Both the position numbers and the translations under genes were made by a program. The notes below the pieces were generated by a model. That model worked only from the letters and a program-made list of their open reading frames with translations, searched no databases and was not told the DNA's origin. A stretch of DNA of 64,000 nucleotides. Origin: Rodentibacter caecimuris (GTDB lineage Bacteria; Pseudomonadota; Gammaproteobacteria; Enterobacterales; Pasteurellaceae). Positions 53,295 to 62,859 of the stretch are shown here, piece by piece (the stretch's first letter is position 1; each line of letters opens with the position of its first letter). The stretch lies in NCBI RefSeq assembly GCF_001019715.1, contig NZ_BBXJ01000001.1, positions 868,001 through 932,000 on the forward strand, in the 5' to 3' direction.

Positions 53295-54632
53295 TTAACA
53301 AGTTCCCCACAGATCATATTCATCTGATTGGGTAATAGTAACTTTAATTACATCACCGACTTTCACATCCATGCCGCTGATATTCTCAACATAAACCAGA
53401 CCATCCACTTCCGGTGCATCCGCTTTGGAACGTCCGATGATACCTTCTTCATCTATTTCATCGACCAATACATCTAAGGTTTTTCTCACTTTTTGTGTTA
53501 AACGCTCGGCTGAAATTTTCTGTTGTAATTGCATAAAGCGATGGAAACGTGCTTCTTTAACCTCTTCCGGCACTTGATCCGGCATATCCGTTGCAGGCGC
53601 ACCGTCCACCGGACTAAATTTAAAACAGCCGACACGATCGAGTTGGGCTTCTTTCAAGAAATCAAGTAATAATTGAAAATCTTCTTCCGTTTCACCCGGG
53701 AAACCCACAATAAAGGTGGAACGCAAGGTTAAATCGGGGCAAATTTCACGCCATTTTTTAATCCGCTCTAAAGTGCGGTCAATACTTCCCGGCCTTTTCA
53801 TTGCTTTGAGAATTTTCGGGCTGGCGTGCTGCAAAGGAATATCCAAATAAGGCAATAACGTACCGTCTGCCATAAGAGGGATTAAATCATCAACGTGTGG
53901 ATACGGATAAACATAATGCAGACGGACCCAAATGCCGAGTTTCCCTAGCTGTTTACAAAGCGTCATTAAATCGTTTTTAATCGGCATTCCGTTCCAGAAT
54001 GAGGTTTTTACCCCTCCCTCTTGGCGTTTTAAATCCAGAGAATAGGCGGAAGTATCTTGCGATACGACGAGCAACTCTTTCACCCCGGCTTCAGCTAAAC
54101 GTTTGGCTTCCTCTAATACCTGAGTGATAGAGCGGCTTTCCAAATCACCACGCATGGAAGGTATAATGCAAAATGTGCAGCGATGATCACAGCCTTCAGA
54201 AATCTTCAAATAAGCATAATGTTTTGGGGTTAATTTCACCCCTTGTTTAGGCACAAGGCTAAAGTAAGGATTATGTGTCGGTTTCGGCACGTATTTATGT
54301 ACTTGAGCCATTATAGCTTCATAGCTATGAGGACCGGAGACTTCCAATACTTTCGGGTGTACCTCACGAATACGATCTTCTTTTGCACCAAGACAACCGG
54401 TAACAATCACCCGACCATTTTCTTCTAACGCCTCTCCGATGGCTTCTAAAGATTCTTGCACTGCGCTATCAATAAAACCGCATGTATTGACGATCACCAA
54501 ATCAACGTTTTCATAATTCGGTACGATATTGTAACCATCACTACGTAATTCTGTCAGAATACGTTCAGAATCCACTAAGTTTTTAGGACAACCCAAGCTC
54601 ACAAAGCCAATATTCGGGGTTGAATTTTGCAT
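53295..54632 (-). CDS. rimO: Ribosomal protein S12 methylthiotransferase RimO
   Basis: 445 residues from ATG 54632 ([20 protein letters not shown]); a longer open frame to 54710 is not family sequence. N-terminal UPF0004 domain with cysteines in SLGCPKN, NTCGFID and TGCLGAK; radical-SAM cluster in [18 protein letters not shown]-terminal TRAM domain ending [15 protein letters not shown]. It adds methylthio to Asp88/89 of S12. It forms an operon with ngt, as reported in A. pleuropneumoniae. Confidence 0.96.
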   Translation of the reverse strand: MQNSTPNIGFVSLGCPKNLVDSERILTELRSDGYNIVPNYENVDLVIVNTCGFIDSAVQESLEAIGEALEENGRVIVTGCLGAKEDRIREVHPKVLEVSGPHSYEAIMAQVHKYVPKPTHNPYFSLVPKQGVKLTPKHYAYLKISEGCDHRCTFCIIPSMRGDLESRSITQVLEEAKRLAEAGVKELLVVSQDTSAYSLDLKRQEGGVKTSFWNGMPIKNDLMTLCKQLGKLGIWVRLHYVYPYPHVDDLIPLMADGTLLPYLDIPLQHASPKILKAMKRPGSIDRTLERIKKWREICPDLTLRSTFIVGFPGETEEDFQLLLDFLKEAQLDRVGCFKFSPVDGAPATDMPDQVPEEVKEARFHRFMQLQQKISAERLTQKVRKTLDVLVDEIDEEGIIGRSKADAPEVDGLVYVENISGMDVKVGDVIKVTITQSDEYDLWGTC

Positions 54633-54785
54633 AAGTTTATCTCTATTCCACATCCATAAAGCGCCTAATTTTACTGAATTTCCGAGTAAAATGCGACCAA
54701 AGAAAAGCAAAAGATTATAAAATTAACTATATTTTTATTTTTCAAGTGGGTAGAATCCTATACTTTATGAATAAAAAACAGCACT

Positions 54786-55505
54786 ATGGAAAATTCATCC
54801 CTTATTTTGACCGCACTTTTAAGCCCCCATCATTTAACGATTCTCGGCAAAATGTTTCTGGCATTACTTTTAGGTAGTATTATCGGTTTAGAACGTGAGT
54901 TAAAACACAAACCCGTTGGCATTAAAACTTGCTCAATTATTGCGATTACAACCTGTGTATTAACCATGGTTTCTATTCAAGCGGCAGAACATTACGCACA
55001 AGTATCCGAAAACATTCGCACCGACCCGATGCGTCTTGCGGCACAAGTTATTAGCGGCATCGGTTTCTTAGGTGCCGGTGTGATTTTACATAAGAAAAAT
55101 GATGCGATTTCAGGATTAACTACCGCTGCGATTATTTGGGCTGCCGCCGCAATCGGTATTGCAACCGGTGCCGGTTTTACTTTTGATGCCTTTATTGCGA
55201 CGGCGATGATTTTAATCGCCATTCGTTTTAGCCCTATGATACAGCGTTTAGTCCGTCATAGAGGGAAAAAAAAGAAAACCAAAATTATCATTCATCTCAG
55301 TTCATCTACTTCGATTGCAATCATTACAAATCTATTGATTCAAAATGATTACCGCATTGAAAATCTTTTCGTAAAAGATTTACCCAATGGTGAGGTTAGA
55401 GTTCAGATCCGATGTTTTGCTATTGATAGTGCAATGATTAAAGATATTTACACATTATTAAAAACGGAAGAAGGTGTGCTGAGCGTTGAATTATTTGAAA
55501 ATTAA
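54786..55505 (+). CDS. MgtC/SapB family inner-membrane protein
   Basis: 239 residues. Five predicted membrane segments in the first 145 residues: LGKMFLALLLGSIIGLEREL followed by KPVGIKTCSIIAITTCVLTM, and VISGIGFLGAGVILHKKN, the hallmark of MgtC/SapB. The soluble ACT-like C-terminal domain (155-239) includes KIIIHLSSSTSIAIITNLLI. In other pathogens MgtC affects magnesium limitation, F1Fo ATPase and survival in phagocytes; members with the C-terminal domain are not all virulence factors. An uptake sequence lies in codons 8-12. It is divergent from rimO, with TATACT as a likely -10 near 54760. Confidence 0.88.
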   Translation: MENSSLILTALLSPHHLTILGKMFLALLLGSIIGLERELKHKPVGIKTCSIIAITTCVLTMVSIQAAEHYAQVSENIRTDPMRLAAQVISGIGFLGAGVILHKKNDAISGLTTAAIIWAAAAIGIATGAGFTFDAFIATAMILIAIRFSPMIQRLVRHRGKKKKTKIIIHLSSSTSIAIITNLLIQNDYRIENLFVKDLPNGEVRVQIRCFAIDSAMIKDIYTLLKTEEGVLSVELFEN

Positions 55506-55508
55506 AAA

Positions 55509-55538
55509 AAGGGGAATGGTTGTTCCCCTTCATTCTTT
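55509..55538 (+). terminator. Terminator of the mgtC-family gene
   Basis: AAGGGGAA and TTCCCCTT (55509-55530) with a 6-base loop, then a T-rich stretch. Confidence 0.75.
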
Positions 55539-55700
55539 TAAATATTGTTTAAAACTATTTACCGCCTATCATCGTCCATTTCTCAGCTATTTGCCTTTCG
55601 CTAGTTTTATTCCCAAATAGTTTTCATCATTTTGTCTTTTTCTATTTTAAGCACAATAAAAATTCAAACGTTCGTTAATTGATAAAAATTCCTTTACATT

Positions 55701-55736
55701 AAAAATAAGATGAATATGATAACAATTCTTATTTTT
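55701..55736 (+). promoter_or_regulatory. Fur-like operator before the TonB receptor
   Basis: 55712-55730 matches the 19-base Fur box (GATAATGATAATCATTATC) at 13 positions. It is flanked by a perfect inverted repeat AAAAATAAGA (55701-55710)/TCTTATTTTT (55727-55736). It lies 18 bases upstream of the start codon. Iron repression is inferred. Confidence 0.55.
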
Positions 55737-55753
55737 AAGCCATAAGGAATACC

Positions 55754-58117
55754 ATGTATAAAAACCAAATTACATTTTTTATTTGCTTAACATTATGCGC
55801 CTCTCGCGCTTTTTCTGAAGAAAAAACGACAAATCACGCTAATATGCTGCCAGAAATTGTGGTATATGGAGACAATAATAAATCCCTTTCCTCCACTCAA
55901 ACGCTCACTTCCACAGAGATAGAAAAAACACCTACAAGCAATAATAACATTACCGATTATTTGCGTTCTAACCCGCATATTCGTTATGAAGACAGCGATC
56001 AAGACGGTTTTCAACGTGGCGAAATTAAGCCGCAAAATATCTCTATTAATGGTGCGGATACAAACCAAACCGCTTATTTTGTCGATAATGTAAATGTGAA
56101 CAACGATTTAACGGTGGATAGTGAAATCTTTGACGGTGCAATGCAAGTCTTGCCGGGAATTAGCCATACACAGGCTTATTTCTTTGATGCTTCTATGCTT
56201 TCCAAAGTTGAAGTACATGACAGCAATATTTCCGCCAGTCTAGGTGGCTTTATGGGGGGAGCAGTGGTCGCCAAAACGAAACAATATAGTGGTAAAGATA
56301 GTGTTTCACTCAAATATCGCACGACAAATTCCGGCTGGGCAAAAATGAATGTCGATAATTCGGCACAAAATTTATTGGATAAAATCAAACCTGATGCCGC
56401 CGGTGTTGCCGAATTTCAGCCTAAATATCGCAAGCAAACATTCAACATCGTTTTGGAAAAAGGCCTAACGGATAATTTAGGTATGGTGCTGGGTTACAGT
56501 AAACGTTACTCCCAAATCCAACAAAATCGACTCATTGGATACGATACCGAAGTTAAATTAAATAAACAAAATCACCTACGCAATTCCGATAATTTATTGC
56601 TGAATTTTAACTTAGCGGCAAATGAAAAAGATCGCTTTGAGCTAGGATTCCGTTATTCCAATTATAAAGAACAAAAATATTACGCTACCAATATTGATAG
56701 CGATGTCAGCGATTATCATCAAGCCTTCGGCACGACATTGGCATGGGTTCACTCCTTTGATTCGGGAATTTGGACAAATACCTTAGCTTACGATCGCTTT
56801 AAAGATAAACGAAAATCCTCCTCTGTCAATGTAGAAACGGTTTCTGTTTTTGATGAAAATTTTGATCAGATTTATGATTATGAAAAAGGCGGTTACGGTA
56901 ACAGTTCTCTGACACAAAATAATCTTCATTTCTCAACGGAATTTGCCGTTGATCCTTTTGATTTAGGCACAAGTCGCCACTCTATTTCCGTTGGTGGTAT
57001 TTATCAGGCAACACACTATAAATTTAATCGCCCTCAAGATGTACATTCTAAAATTATTCAGCGCAATCCCCATATGGATCCGATTGAATTCACCAATATC
57101 ACCTATAAAGGCAATGCAAAAACCCGTTATCAAAATTTCGTCTTTTATGCGGAAGATTTAATCACCTGGAACAACTTGGAATTTCGCCCCGGAGTACGTA
57201 TCGAACGGGATGATTATTTGCAAAACAACAACATCGCCCCACGCTTTGTGGCACGCTATAAACCTTGGGAAGAAACCGGTTTAACATTAGGATTGAACCG
57301 TTATTACGGCCGCTCTTTCGCGTCATTAAAACTGACCAATGAAATTTTAAAAATCAACCGTGATACCAGCCGTGAATATCAAGCATTCAATTCACTAAAA
57401 ACGCCTTATGCCGATGAACTCAGTTTGGGAATAGAACAAGAATTCGGCAATTTAGCATTTAAATTGAATTACATTCACCGCCAAAATAAAAATCGAATTG
57501 TGTTAAAACGTGATGCCAACCGAGTGAATTCCTATCATAACGGCGGTGATTTCAGCGTGGATGTTTACACATTCCAAATAAATAATGATCAGCCTTGGCA
57601 AGTGGCAAAAAGCTATTGGACAACCTCTTTGGGATTTGATTGGTTAAAAACCAAACGTGCAGATATCGGACGGGAACTTGATCCCAATGAAGCGGTATAT
57701 CTTGACGGTAAATTAATGACCCGCCGTGCCATGCTCAATAAAGTCAATAGTTCTACCGAAGATTGGATTGCCCGATTGGGTGTAGATATGGCAATCCCTG
57801 ACTACCATATTACTTGGTCAAATAAAGTTTATATGAAAGCCCCGATTCGCAGTTACGAATTACTGGATAGTGATTTTAATGATGGTATTTCCCGCTATCG
57901 TTCCTATCATTACGGTCGCCACACCCAATGGGATTCCAGTATTCGCTGGCAACCGACAATTACCGGCAATCACAGTGTTTATTTACAACTTGATATTCTA
58001 AACGTACTCAATCAGACCCGTAAATCCAAAACCGTTAGAGCTATTTCAACGAATGATGAATATGGTATCTACACACCCGGCCGAGAATTTTGGTTGGAAA
58101 TAGGCTACAAATTCTAA
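55754..58117 (+). CDS. TonB-dependent outer-membrane receptor
   Basis: 787 residues. Signal peptide [21 protein letters not shown] TonB-box-like LPEIVVYG follows at about 32-39. Plug domain about 45-190 ([55 protein letters not shown]). The 22-strand barrel ends with aromatic-terminated strands (FWLEIGYKF, terminal Phe). The ligand cannot be read from sequence. The next gene encodes an M16 protease, a pairing seen with receptors for host or plant iron proteins (FusA/FusC; YddB/PqqL). AAGGA ribosome site; Fur-like box upstream. Unusually, I see no uptake sequence inside the gene. Confidence 0.88.
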   Translation: MYKNQITFFICLTLCASRAFSEEKTTNHANMLPEIVVYGDNNKSLSSTQTLTSTEIEKTPTSNNNITDYLRSNPHIRYEDSDQDGFQRGEIKPQNISINGADTNQTAYFVDNVNVNNDLTVDSEIFDGAMQVLPGISHTQAYFFDASMLSKVEVHDSNISASLGGFMGGAVVAKTKQYSGKDSVSLKYRTTNSGWAKMNVDNSAQNLLDKIKPDAAGVAEFQPKYRKQTFNIVLEKGLTDNLGMVLGYSKRYSQIQQNRLIGYDTEVKLNKQNHLRNSDNLLLNFNLAANEKDRFELGFRYSNYKEQKYYATNIDSDVSDYHQAFGTTLAWVHSFDSGIWTNTLAYDRFKDKRKSSSVNVETVSVFDENFDQIYDYEKGGYGNSSLTQNNLHFSTEFAVDPFDLGTSRHSISVGGIYQATHYKFNRPQDVHSKIIQRNPHMDPIEFTNITYKGNAKTRYQNFVFYAEDLITWNNLEFRPGVRIERDDYLQNNNIAPRFVARYKPWEETGLTLGLNRYYGRSFASLKLTNEILKINRDTSREYQAFNSLKTPYADELSLGIEQEFGNLAFKLNYIHRQNKNRIVLKRDANRVNSYHNGGDFSVDVYTFQINNDQPWQVAKSYWTTSLGFDWLKTKRADIGRELDPNEAVYLDGKLMTRRAMLNKVNSSTEDWIARLGVDMAIPDYHITWSNKVYMKAPIRSYELLDSDFNDGISRYRSYHYGRHTQWDSSIRWQPTITGNHSVYLQLDILNVLNQTRKSKTVRAISTNDEYGIYTPGREFWLEIGYKF

Positions 58118-58133
58118 GTTAATATTAATTTCT

Positions 58134-58168
58134 GCTACGCTAATACGAATTAGCGTAGCTTTTCTTTT
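58134..58168 (+). terminator. Intrinsic terminator between the TonB receptor and the M16 protease
   Basis: GCTACGCTAAT (58134-58144), ACGA loop, ATTAGCGTAGC (58149-58159): a perfect 11-bp stem followed by a T-rich run. It lies within a 68-base spacer. Confidence 0.85.
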
Positions 58169-58185
58169 TTTATATTTAAGCAAAA

Positions 58186-60963
58186 ATGATGAAAAAACTA
58201 ACCGCACTTTTTTTACTCTTTTGTACTTTTGGCATGCTTATCGCCTGCCAAAGCAACGTCGATTCCGACACATTACCTTTTGATCCCGATATTAAACAGG
58301 GCAAGCTGGCTAATGGACTGCAATATTATATTTTACACAACAGCGAGCCTAAAAATCGGGTGTATCTTCGTTTAGTGGTGAATGCCGGTTCAATGCACGA
58401 GGACGACGATCAAAAGGGGATCGCCCATTTAGTGGAACATATGGCATTTAACGGTTCAACAAAATACCCTGAAAATACCATTATTAACGCACTGGAAAAG
58501 TTAGGCATGAAATTTGCCCGAGATATCAATGCCTTTACCGATTTTGAAAATACCGTTTATACCCTAAATCTGGACGATAACAGCCCGCAAAAGCTCTCTC
58601 TTGCCTTTGATGTCATCAATCAATGGATGAATCATCTCACTATTTTGCCGAAAGACCTTGACGGTGAGCGTGGTGTGGTTGAAGAAGAATGGCGTCGCCG
58701 ATTAAGCCCGATGTTGCGCCTCGGCGATAAAAAAAGTGCCATAGAAATGGTGGGATCCCGCTATGTATTACGTGATCCCATTGGGGATATGAAGATTATT
58801 CGCCGTATTTCCCGTGAGCGGGTGGCGGATTTTTATCATAAATGGTATCGACCGGATAATATGTCGGTGATCGTAGTGGGGGATATTGACCCCAATGAAG
58901 TCAAAACCTTGCTGAATAACGCCTTAGCGCAATCCGATCCACGCTTACAAACACCACTTGATAAAATCGACTTTTCTATTCCGCTTATTCAGCATTGGCG
59001 GGTAGCAAGTGTTGCCGAACAAGGCACAAACATTCCGGCATTGGAACTCAGTTTTTTTGAGGAGGATAAACAGCAGGAAACTGTTACGGACTACAAACAA
59101 GATCTCATTCAGCAAATTGTGACCCGTTTGGTCAATTTACGTTTGCAAAAATGGGAAGAACATCAAGGTGACTGGTTGGATTCAGCTAATTTTTACCGTT
59201 CTCATCTTGGTAAAGAAACCCTACAAACGGTTTTTTCATTGCAATTATTCAATACGCATTACTTAAAAAATATTACCGCACTATTTACCTTTCTGGCTGA
59301 AATTCGACAACACGGCTTTACTCAGGAAGAACTCAATGCGGAAATCACAAGGCTTCACCGCCTCAATGAAAAACAAAAAGAGATTCGTAGCGGCAGCTTA
59401 AAAATTGCCGATGAGCTAATTGTTGTTGCGGCAAATCATCAAATCACGTTAAATGCAAAAGATCGCTACAAGCTAAACCGCCGTTTTTTAGATGAAATCA
59501 AGCTCAGCGATATCAATGAAACCTTTAATAAGACGTTAGCATTAAAAGCCAAATTATTATTGGTAACCCAACCGCTACCAGAACAAAAACTCCCATTCAA
59601 TGCCACAGATATTGAACAACGTTGGGAACAAATCATGCGTCAAACCCAAACCCCTTGGCAACATGAAAAACACCAAGCAAAACGACCGCACTTTACTTCT
59701 GAAGGCGGTGCATTGGTGCTGGAAAAACATTGGGATAAAGGTAATATTGATGAATATCGCCTGAGTAACGGGGCAAAATTGATTTACCATTACAGCGATA
59801 AAACACCAAATCAAGTTCATTTCCGCGCAGTAACCCACGGCGGATTACGCGCCGTGCCAAATCAGGATTATCATTTGTTGCGCACTGCGACCATTTTGGC
59901 GGATGATAGCGGTGTCGGTGAACTCGCTGCGGCGGATGTTAATCATCTCTTTGGGCAAAATCCTCTCGTGTTGGCTACGGTGATTGATGAGGATAAACAA
60001 GGCTTCACCGGTGTGGCAAAATCACAGGATCTGGCTAATTTACTCACGCTGTTTCGGTTAAAACTGCAATCCGCCCCGATTTCCGATAGTGCATTACAAA
60101 AATATCGCCGAGAAACACAGGATTATTTTAAACAAATTGATGCAGAAACACTGTTTATGCAAGCCATATCCCGCTTGCGCCAACCTAATATAGCCACGGC
60201 TTACACGCAAAAACAAAGCGAGTTATTAGGTTTTACGGCTGCGCAATTAAGCCGAATCTATCAAGAAAAAATTTTGGCTAACACGGATTTTACTTATTTC
60301 ATTATCGGTGATATTTCACGACGTGATGTTGAAAAATTAGCAAAACAATATTTGGCAACGGTTGAAGTAAAAACGCAGCCGCGTAAACTTCAAATCCATA
60401 CCATCCACACGCCGAAAAAATCATTTTTGATGAGCGGATTACGCGAGCCTCGCACCGATGTGGAAATTTATCTTACTACTGAAAACCAATGGCAAGCAGA
60501 GCAAAAATACGCGTTAGACATTCTTGGCGATATCGTGCAAGAAAAACTACGCCTTGTGTTGAGGGAAAAAGCATCGGGTATTTATTCCGTCAATAGTTGG
60601 TTTAATCAAGAATCTTATATGCCGCAAATTGAAGGAAAAATTGAATTTAGTTGCGCACCAGAGAGAGCCAATGAGCTGATAAAATTAACGCATCAAATTT
60701 TAGATGACATTATTGAACAAGGCATTGATGAAACTTTGCTTCGCAAAAAACAGGCTGAACAGTTGCAACAAATTAAACGTCAATTTGACTCATTGGTCTC
60801 GGTGGCAAGCCTGATTGAAGAAAGCTATTGGCAACAGGGCAATCCGCAATTGGTTTATCTCTATCAAAGTTTAGAACAACTTACCACTAAAACTAAGATT
60901 GGGGCATTAGCCAAAAAAGCGCTCGCTAAACCAGTTCGTTTTGAGGCAATTTTACGCCAATAA
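58186..60963 (+). CDS. M16 family zinc protease lipoprotein (PqqL/FusC-like)
   Basis: 925 residues. The lipoprotein signal ends at a lipobox LIAC with Cys21; an uptake sequence encodes the TALF of the leader. The first M16 domain holds the inverted zinc motif HLVEH (81-85), with a downstream glutamate in ERGVVEEEWRR (161-168). Four M16 repeats in total are expected from the length; the third starts near GGALVLEKHWDK (about residue 505) and lacks an HXXEH. PqqL/FusC proteases cleave imported ferredoxin or similar proteins in the periplasm to free iron. It follows the TonB receptor, separated by a terminator, so it may have lower or independent expression. Confidence 0.88.
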   Translation: MMKKLTALFLLFCTFGMLIACQSNVDSDTLPFDPDIKQGKLANGLQYYILHNSEPKNRVYLRLVVNAGSMHEDDDQKGIAHLVEHMAFNGSTKYPENTIINALEKLGMKFARDINAFTDFENTVYTLNLDDNSPQKLSLAFDVINQWMNHLTILPKDLDGERGVVEEEWRRRLSPMLRLGDKKSAIEMVGSRYVLRDPIGDMKIIRRISRERVADFYHKWYRPDNMSVIVVGDIDPNEVKTLLNNALAQSDPRLQTPLDKIDFSIPLIQHWRVASVAEQGTNIPALELSFFEEDKQQETVTDYKQDLIQQIVTRLVNLRLQKWEEHQGDWLDSANFYRSHLGKETLQTVFSLQLFNTHYLKNITALFTFLAEIRQHGFTQEELNAEITRLHRLNEKQKEIRSGSLKIADELIVVAANHQITLNAKDRYKLNRRFLDEIKLSDINETFNKTLALKAKLLLVTQPLPEQKLPFNATDIEQRWEQIMRQTQTPWQHEKHQAKRPHFTSEGGALVLEKHWDKGNIDEYRLSNGAKLIYHYSDKTPNQVHFRAVTHGGLRAVPNQDYHLLRTATILADDSGVGELAAADVNHLFGQNPLVLATVIDEDKQGFTGVAKSQDLANLLTLFRLKLQSAPISDSALQKYRRETQDYFKQIDAETLFMQAISRLRQPNIATAYTQKQSELLGFTAAQLSRIYQEKILANTDFTYFIIGDISRRDVEKLAKQYLATVEVKTQPRKLQIHTIHTPKKSFLMSGLREPRTDVEIYLTTENQWQAEQKYALDILGDIVQEKLRLVLREKASGIYSVNSWFNQESYMPQIEGKIEFSCAPERANELIKLTHQILDDIIEQGIDETLLRKKQAEQLQQIKRQFDSLVSVASLIEESYWQQGNPQLVYLYQSLEQLTTKTKIGALAKKALAKPVRFEAILRQ

Positions 60964-61001
60964 TTGACCGCACTTTAGACCATTAGGTGAGCCATAAAAC
61001 A

Positions 61002-61039
61002 ATCAGCCCCTCAAAATAGCGATATTTTGAGGGGCTGAT
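61002..61039. terminator. Perfect 17-bp palindrome between the M16 protease and proS
   Basis: 61002-61018 and 61023-61039 are fully complementary around a GCGA loop (arm starts ATCAGCCCCTC). It lies between convergent genes, with no long T run on either side. Most likely a bidirectional terminator or transcript-end stabiliser. Confidence 0.6.
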
Positions 61040-61051
61040 CACTGATGTAAA

Positions 61052-62764
61052 TTAAGCTAATTTTGCTTTCAGGAAATCAAATAATTGATCTTTTGCAATC
61101 ATTTCTTTCTCACCGGTACGGCGATTTTTATATTCAATTTCACCGTTTGCGAGATTTTTCTCGCCAATCACCACCATATGCGGAACACCGATCAGCTCCA
61201 TATCCGCAAACATTACTCCCGGACGTTCTTTGCGATCATCCAAAATCACATCCACGCCCTGTGCTTGTAGCGTGCGGTAAAGTTCTTCGGCATATTGCTG
61301 GACGGTTTCGGATTTATGCATATTCATCGGCACAATCGCCATAGTGAATGGCGCAATTTCATCGGTCGGCCAAATAATGCCACGCTCATCATGATGTTGT
61401 TCAATCGCCGCGGCAACCACTCGGGTTACCCCGATACCATAACATCCCATCGTCACGACCATTGGGCGACCGTCTTCGCCTTGTACGGTAGCATTCATTG
61501 CTTCGGAATATTTTTTGCCAAGCTGGAAAATATGTCCTACTTCAATACCACGTTTAATCAGTAGTGTTCCCTTGCCGTCCGGACTCGGATCGCCTTCCAC
61601 CACATTGCGAATATCGGCGATTTTCGGCAAGGCTACATCACGTTCCCAGTTAATGTTGAAATAATGTTTGCCGTCAATATTTGCCCCTGCGCTGAAATCC
61701 GACATCAGTGCTACGGTACGATCGATAATAACGGGAATATTCAGGTTCACCGGCCCTAAAGAACCCACGCCTGCCCCAATTTTAGCTTGGATTTCCGCTT
61801 CATCGGCAAATTCAAAAGGGGAAGCCACTTCCGCTAATTTTTCCGCTTTAATCTCATTCAGTTCGTGATCGCCACGGATAATTAATGCCACTAATGGCGC
61901 GTCTTCCACCGCACCTTTAACAATTAAGGTTTTCACGGTTTTTTCAATCGGCAGGTCAAATTGCGTCACTAATTCCGCAATGGTTTTCGCATTTGGCGTA
62001 TCAACCAGTTCCATTGCTTTGGTCGGTGCGGCACGCTCACCTATCGCCACCGCTTCGGCTAATTCAATATTGGCGGCATAGTCGGATTCGGTGGAGAAAA
62101 TCACATCGTCTTCCCCACTATTCGCCAACACTTGGAATTCATGGGAAGCGCTGCCGCCAATAGAGCCCGTATCCGCTTGCACCGCACGGAAATCCAACCC
62201 TAACCGAGTAAAAATATTACTATAGGTTTGATACATCACCTCGTAAGTTTGTTGCAAACTTTCTTTATCGGTGTGGAAAGAATAGGCATCTTTCATTATA
62301 AATTCACGGCTACGCATCACACCAAAACGTGGACGGACTTCATCGCGGAATTTGGTTTGAATATGATAAAGATTAATAGGTAACTGGCGATAAGAGGTAA
62401 CTTCGCGACGCATTAAATCGGTAATGGCTTCTTCATTCGTCGGGCCAATCACAAAACCACGCTCTCCACGATCGGTAAAACGCAATAATTCCGGGCCATA
62501 TTGCTCCCAACGACCGGACTCTTGCCAAAGTTCTGCCGGTTGTACCACCGGCATTTTAATTTCAAGCGCACCGCTTTTATCCATTTCTTCGCGAATCACC
62601 TTTTCCACTTTACGCAATACGCGCCAACCTGTTGGCATCCAGTTATAAAGTCCGGCGGCGAGAGGACGAATCATTCCCGCACGTAACATCAGTTGGTGGC
62701 TGACAATGGCGGCTTCCGCCGGGGTTTCTTTTAATGTCGAAAATAAATATTGACTTGTACGCAT
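61052..62764 (-). CDS. proS: Prolyl-tRNA synthetase
   Basis: 570 residues from ATG 62764 ([20 protein letters not shown]); the upstream in-frame start at 62842 is not family sequence and runs through the terminator. Bacterial type with an inserted editing (YbaK-like) domain around 225-405. Class II motifs: motif 1 around GAVKMP-like [15 protein letters not shown], motif 2 [20 protein letters not shown], motif 3 in the [20 protein letters not shown] segment; anticodon domain at the C-terminus. Confidence 0.97.
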   Translation of the reverse strand: MRTSQYLFSTLKETPAEAAIVSHQLMLRAGMIRPLAAGLYNWMPTGWRVLRKVEKVIREEMDKSGALEIKMPVVQPAELWQESGRWEQYGPELLRFTDRGERGFVIGPTNEEAITDLMRREVTSYRQLPINLYHIQTKFRDEVRPRFGVMRSREFIMKDAYSFHTDKESLQQTYEVMYQTYSNIFTRLGLDFRAVQADTGSIGGSASHEFQVLANSGEDDVIFSTESDYAANIELAEAVAIGERAAPTKAMELVDTPNAKTIAELVTQFDLPIEKTVKTLIVKGAVEDAPLVALIIRGDHELNEIKAEKLAEVASPFEFADEAEIQAKIGAGVGSLGPVNLNIPVIIDRTVALMSDFSAGANIDGKHYFNINWERDVALPKIADIRNVVEGDPSPDGKGTLLIKRGIEVGHIFQLGKKYSEAMNATVQGEDGRPMVVTMGCYGIGVTRVVAAAIEQHHDERGIIWPTDEIAPFTMAIVPMNMHKSETVQQYAEELYRTLQAQGVDVILDDRKERPGVMFADMELIGVPHMVVIGEKNLANGEIEYKNRRTGEKEMIAKDQLFDFLKAKLA

Positions 62765-62815
62765 TGAATTAACCTTAAATTCGTTAAATGAAGAAAAAAT
62801 TGGTGGGAGTATAAC

Positions 62816-62848
62816 AAAAAGTGCGGTCATTTTTAACCGCACTTTTTT
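62816..62848 (-). terminator. Terminator of the second potD gene's neighbour junction (inverted uptake sequences)
   Basis: AAAGTGCGGT (62818-62827) and ACCGCACTTT (62836-62845) with A and T runs outside. It lies between proS and potD, both on the minus strand, and terminates potD upstream of proS. Confidence 0.8.
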
Positions 62849-62859
62849 GAAAGAAAAAA

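Noticed and set aside
58186-60963. M16 gene as a PQQ biosynthesis gene
   Set aside because: No other pqq genes are present; the lipoprotein signal and TonB receptor neighbour favour a periplasmic protein-processing role.
61063-62686. Plus-strand open frames opposite proS
   Set aside because: Shadows of the proS reading frame.
61052-62842. Extended N-terminus of ProS
   Set aside because: It runs into the uptake-sequence terminator and is not family sequence; ATG 62764 is the start.
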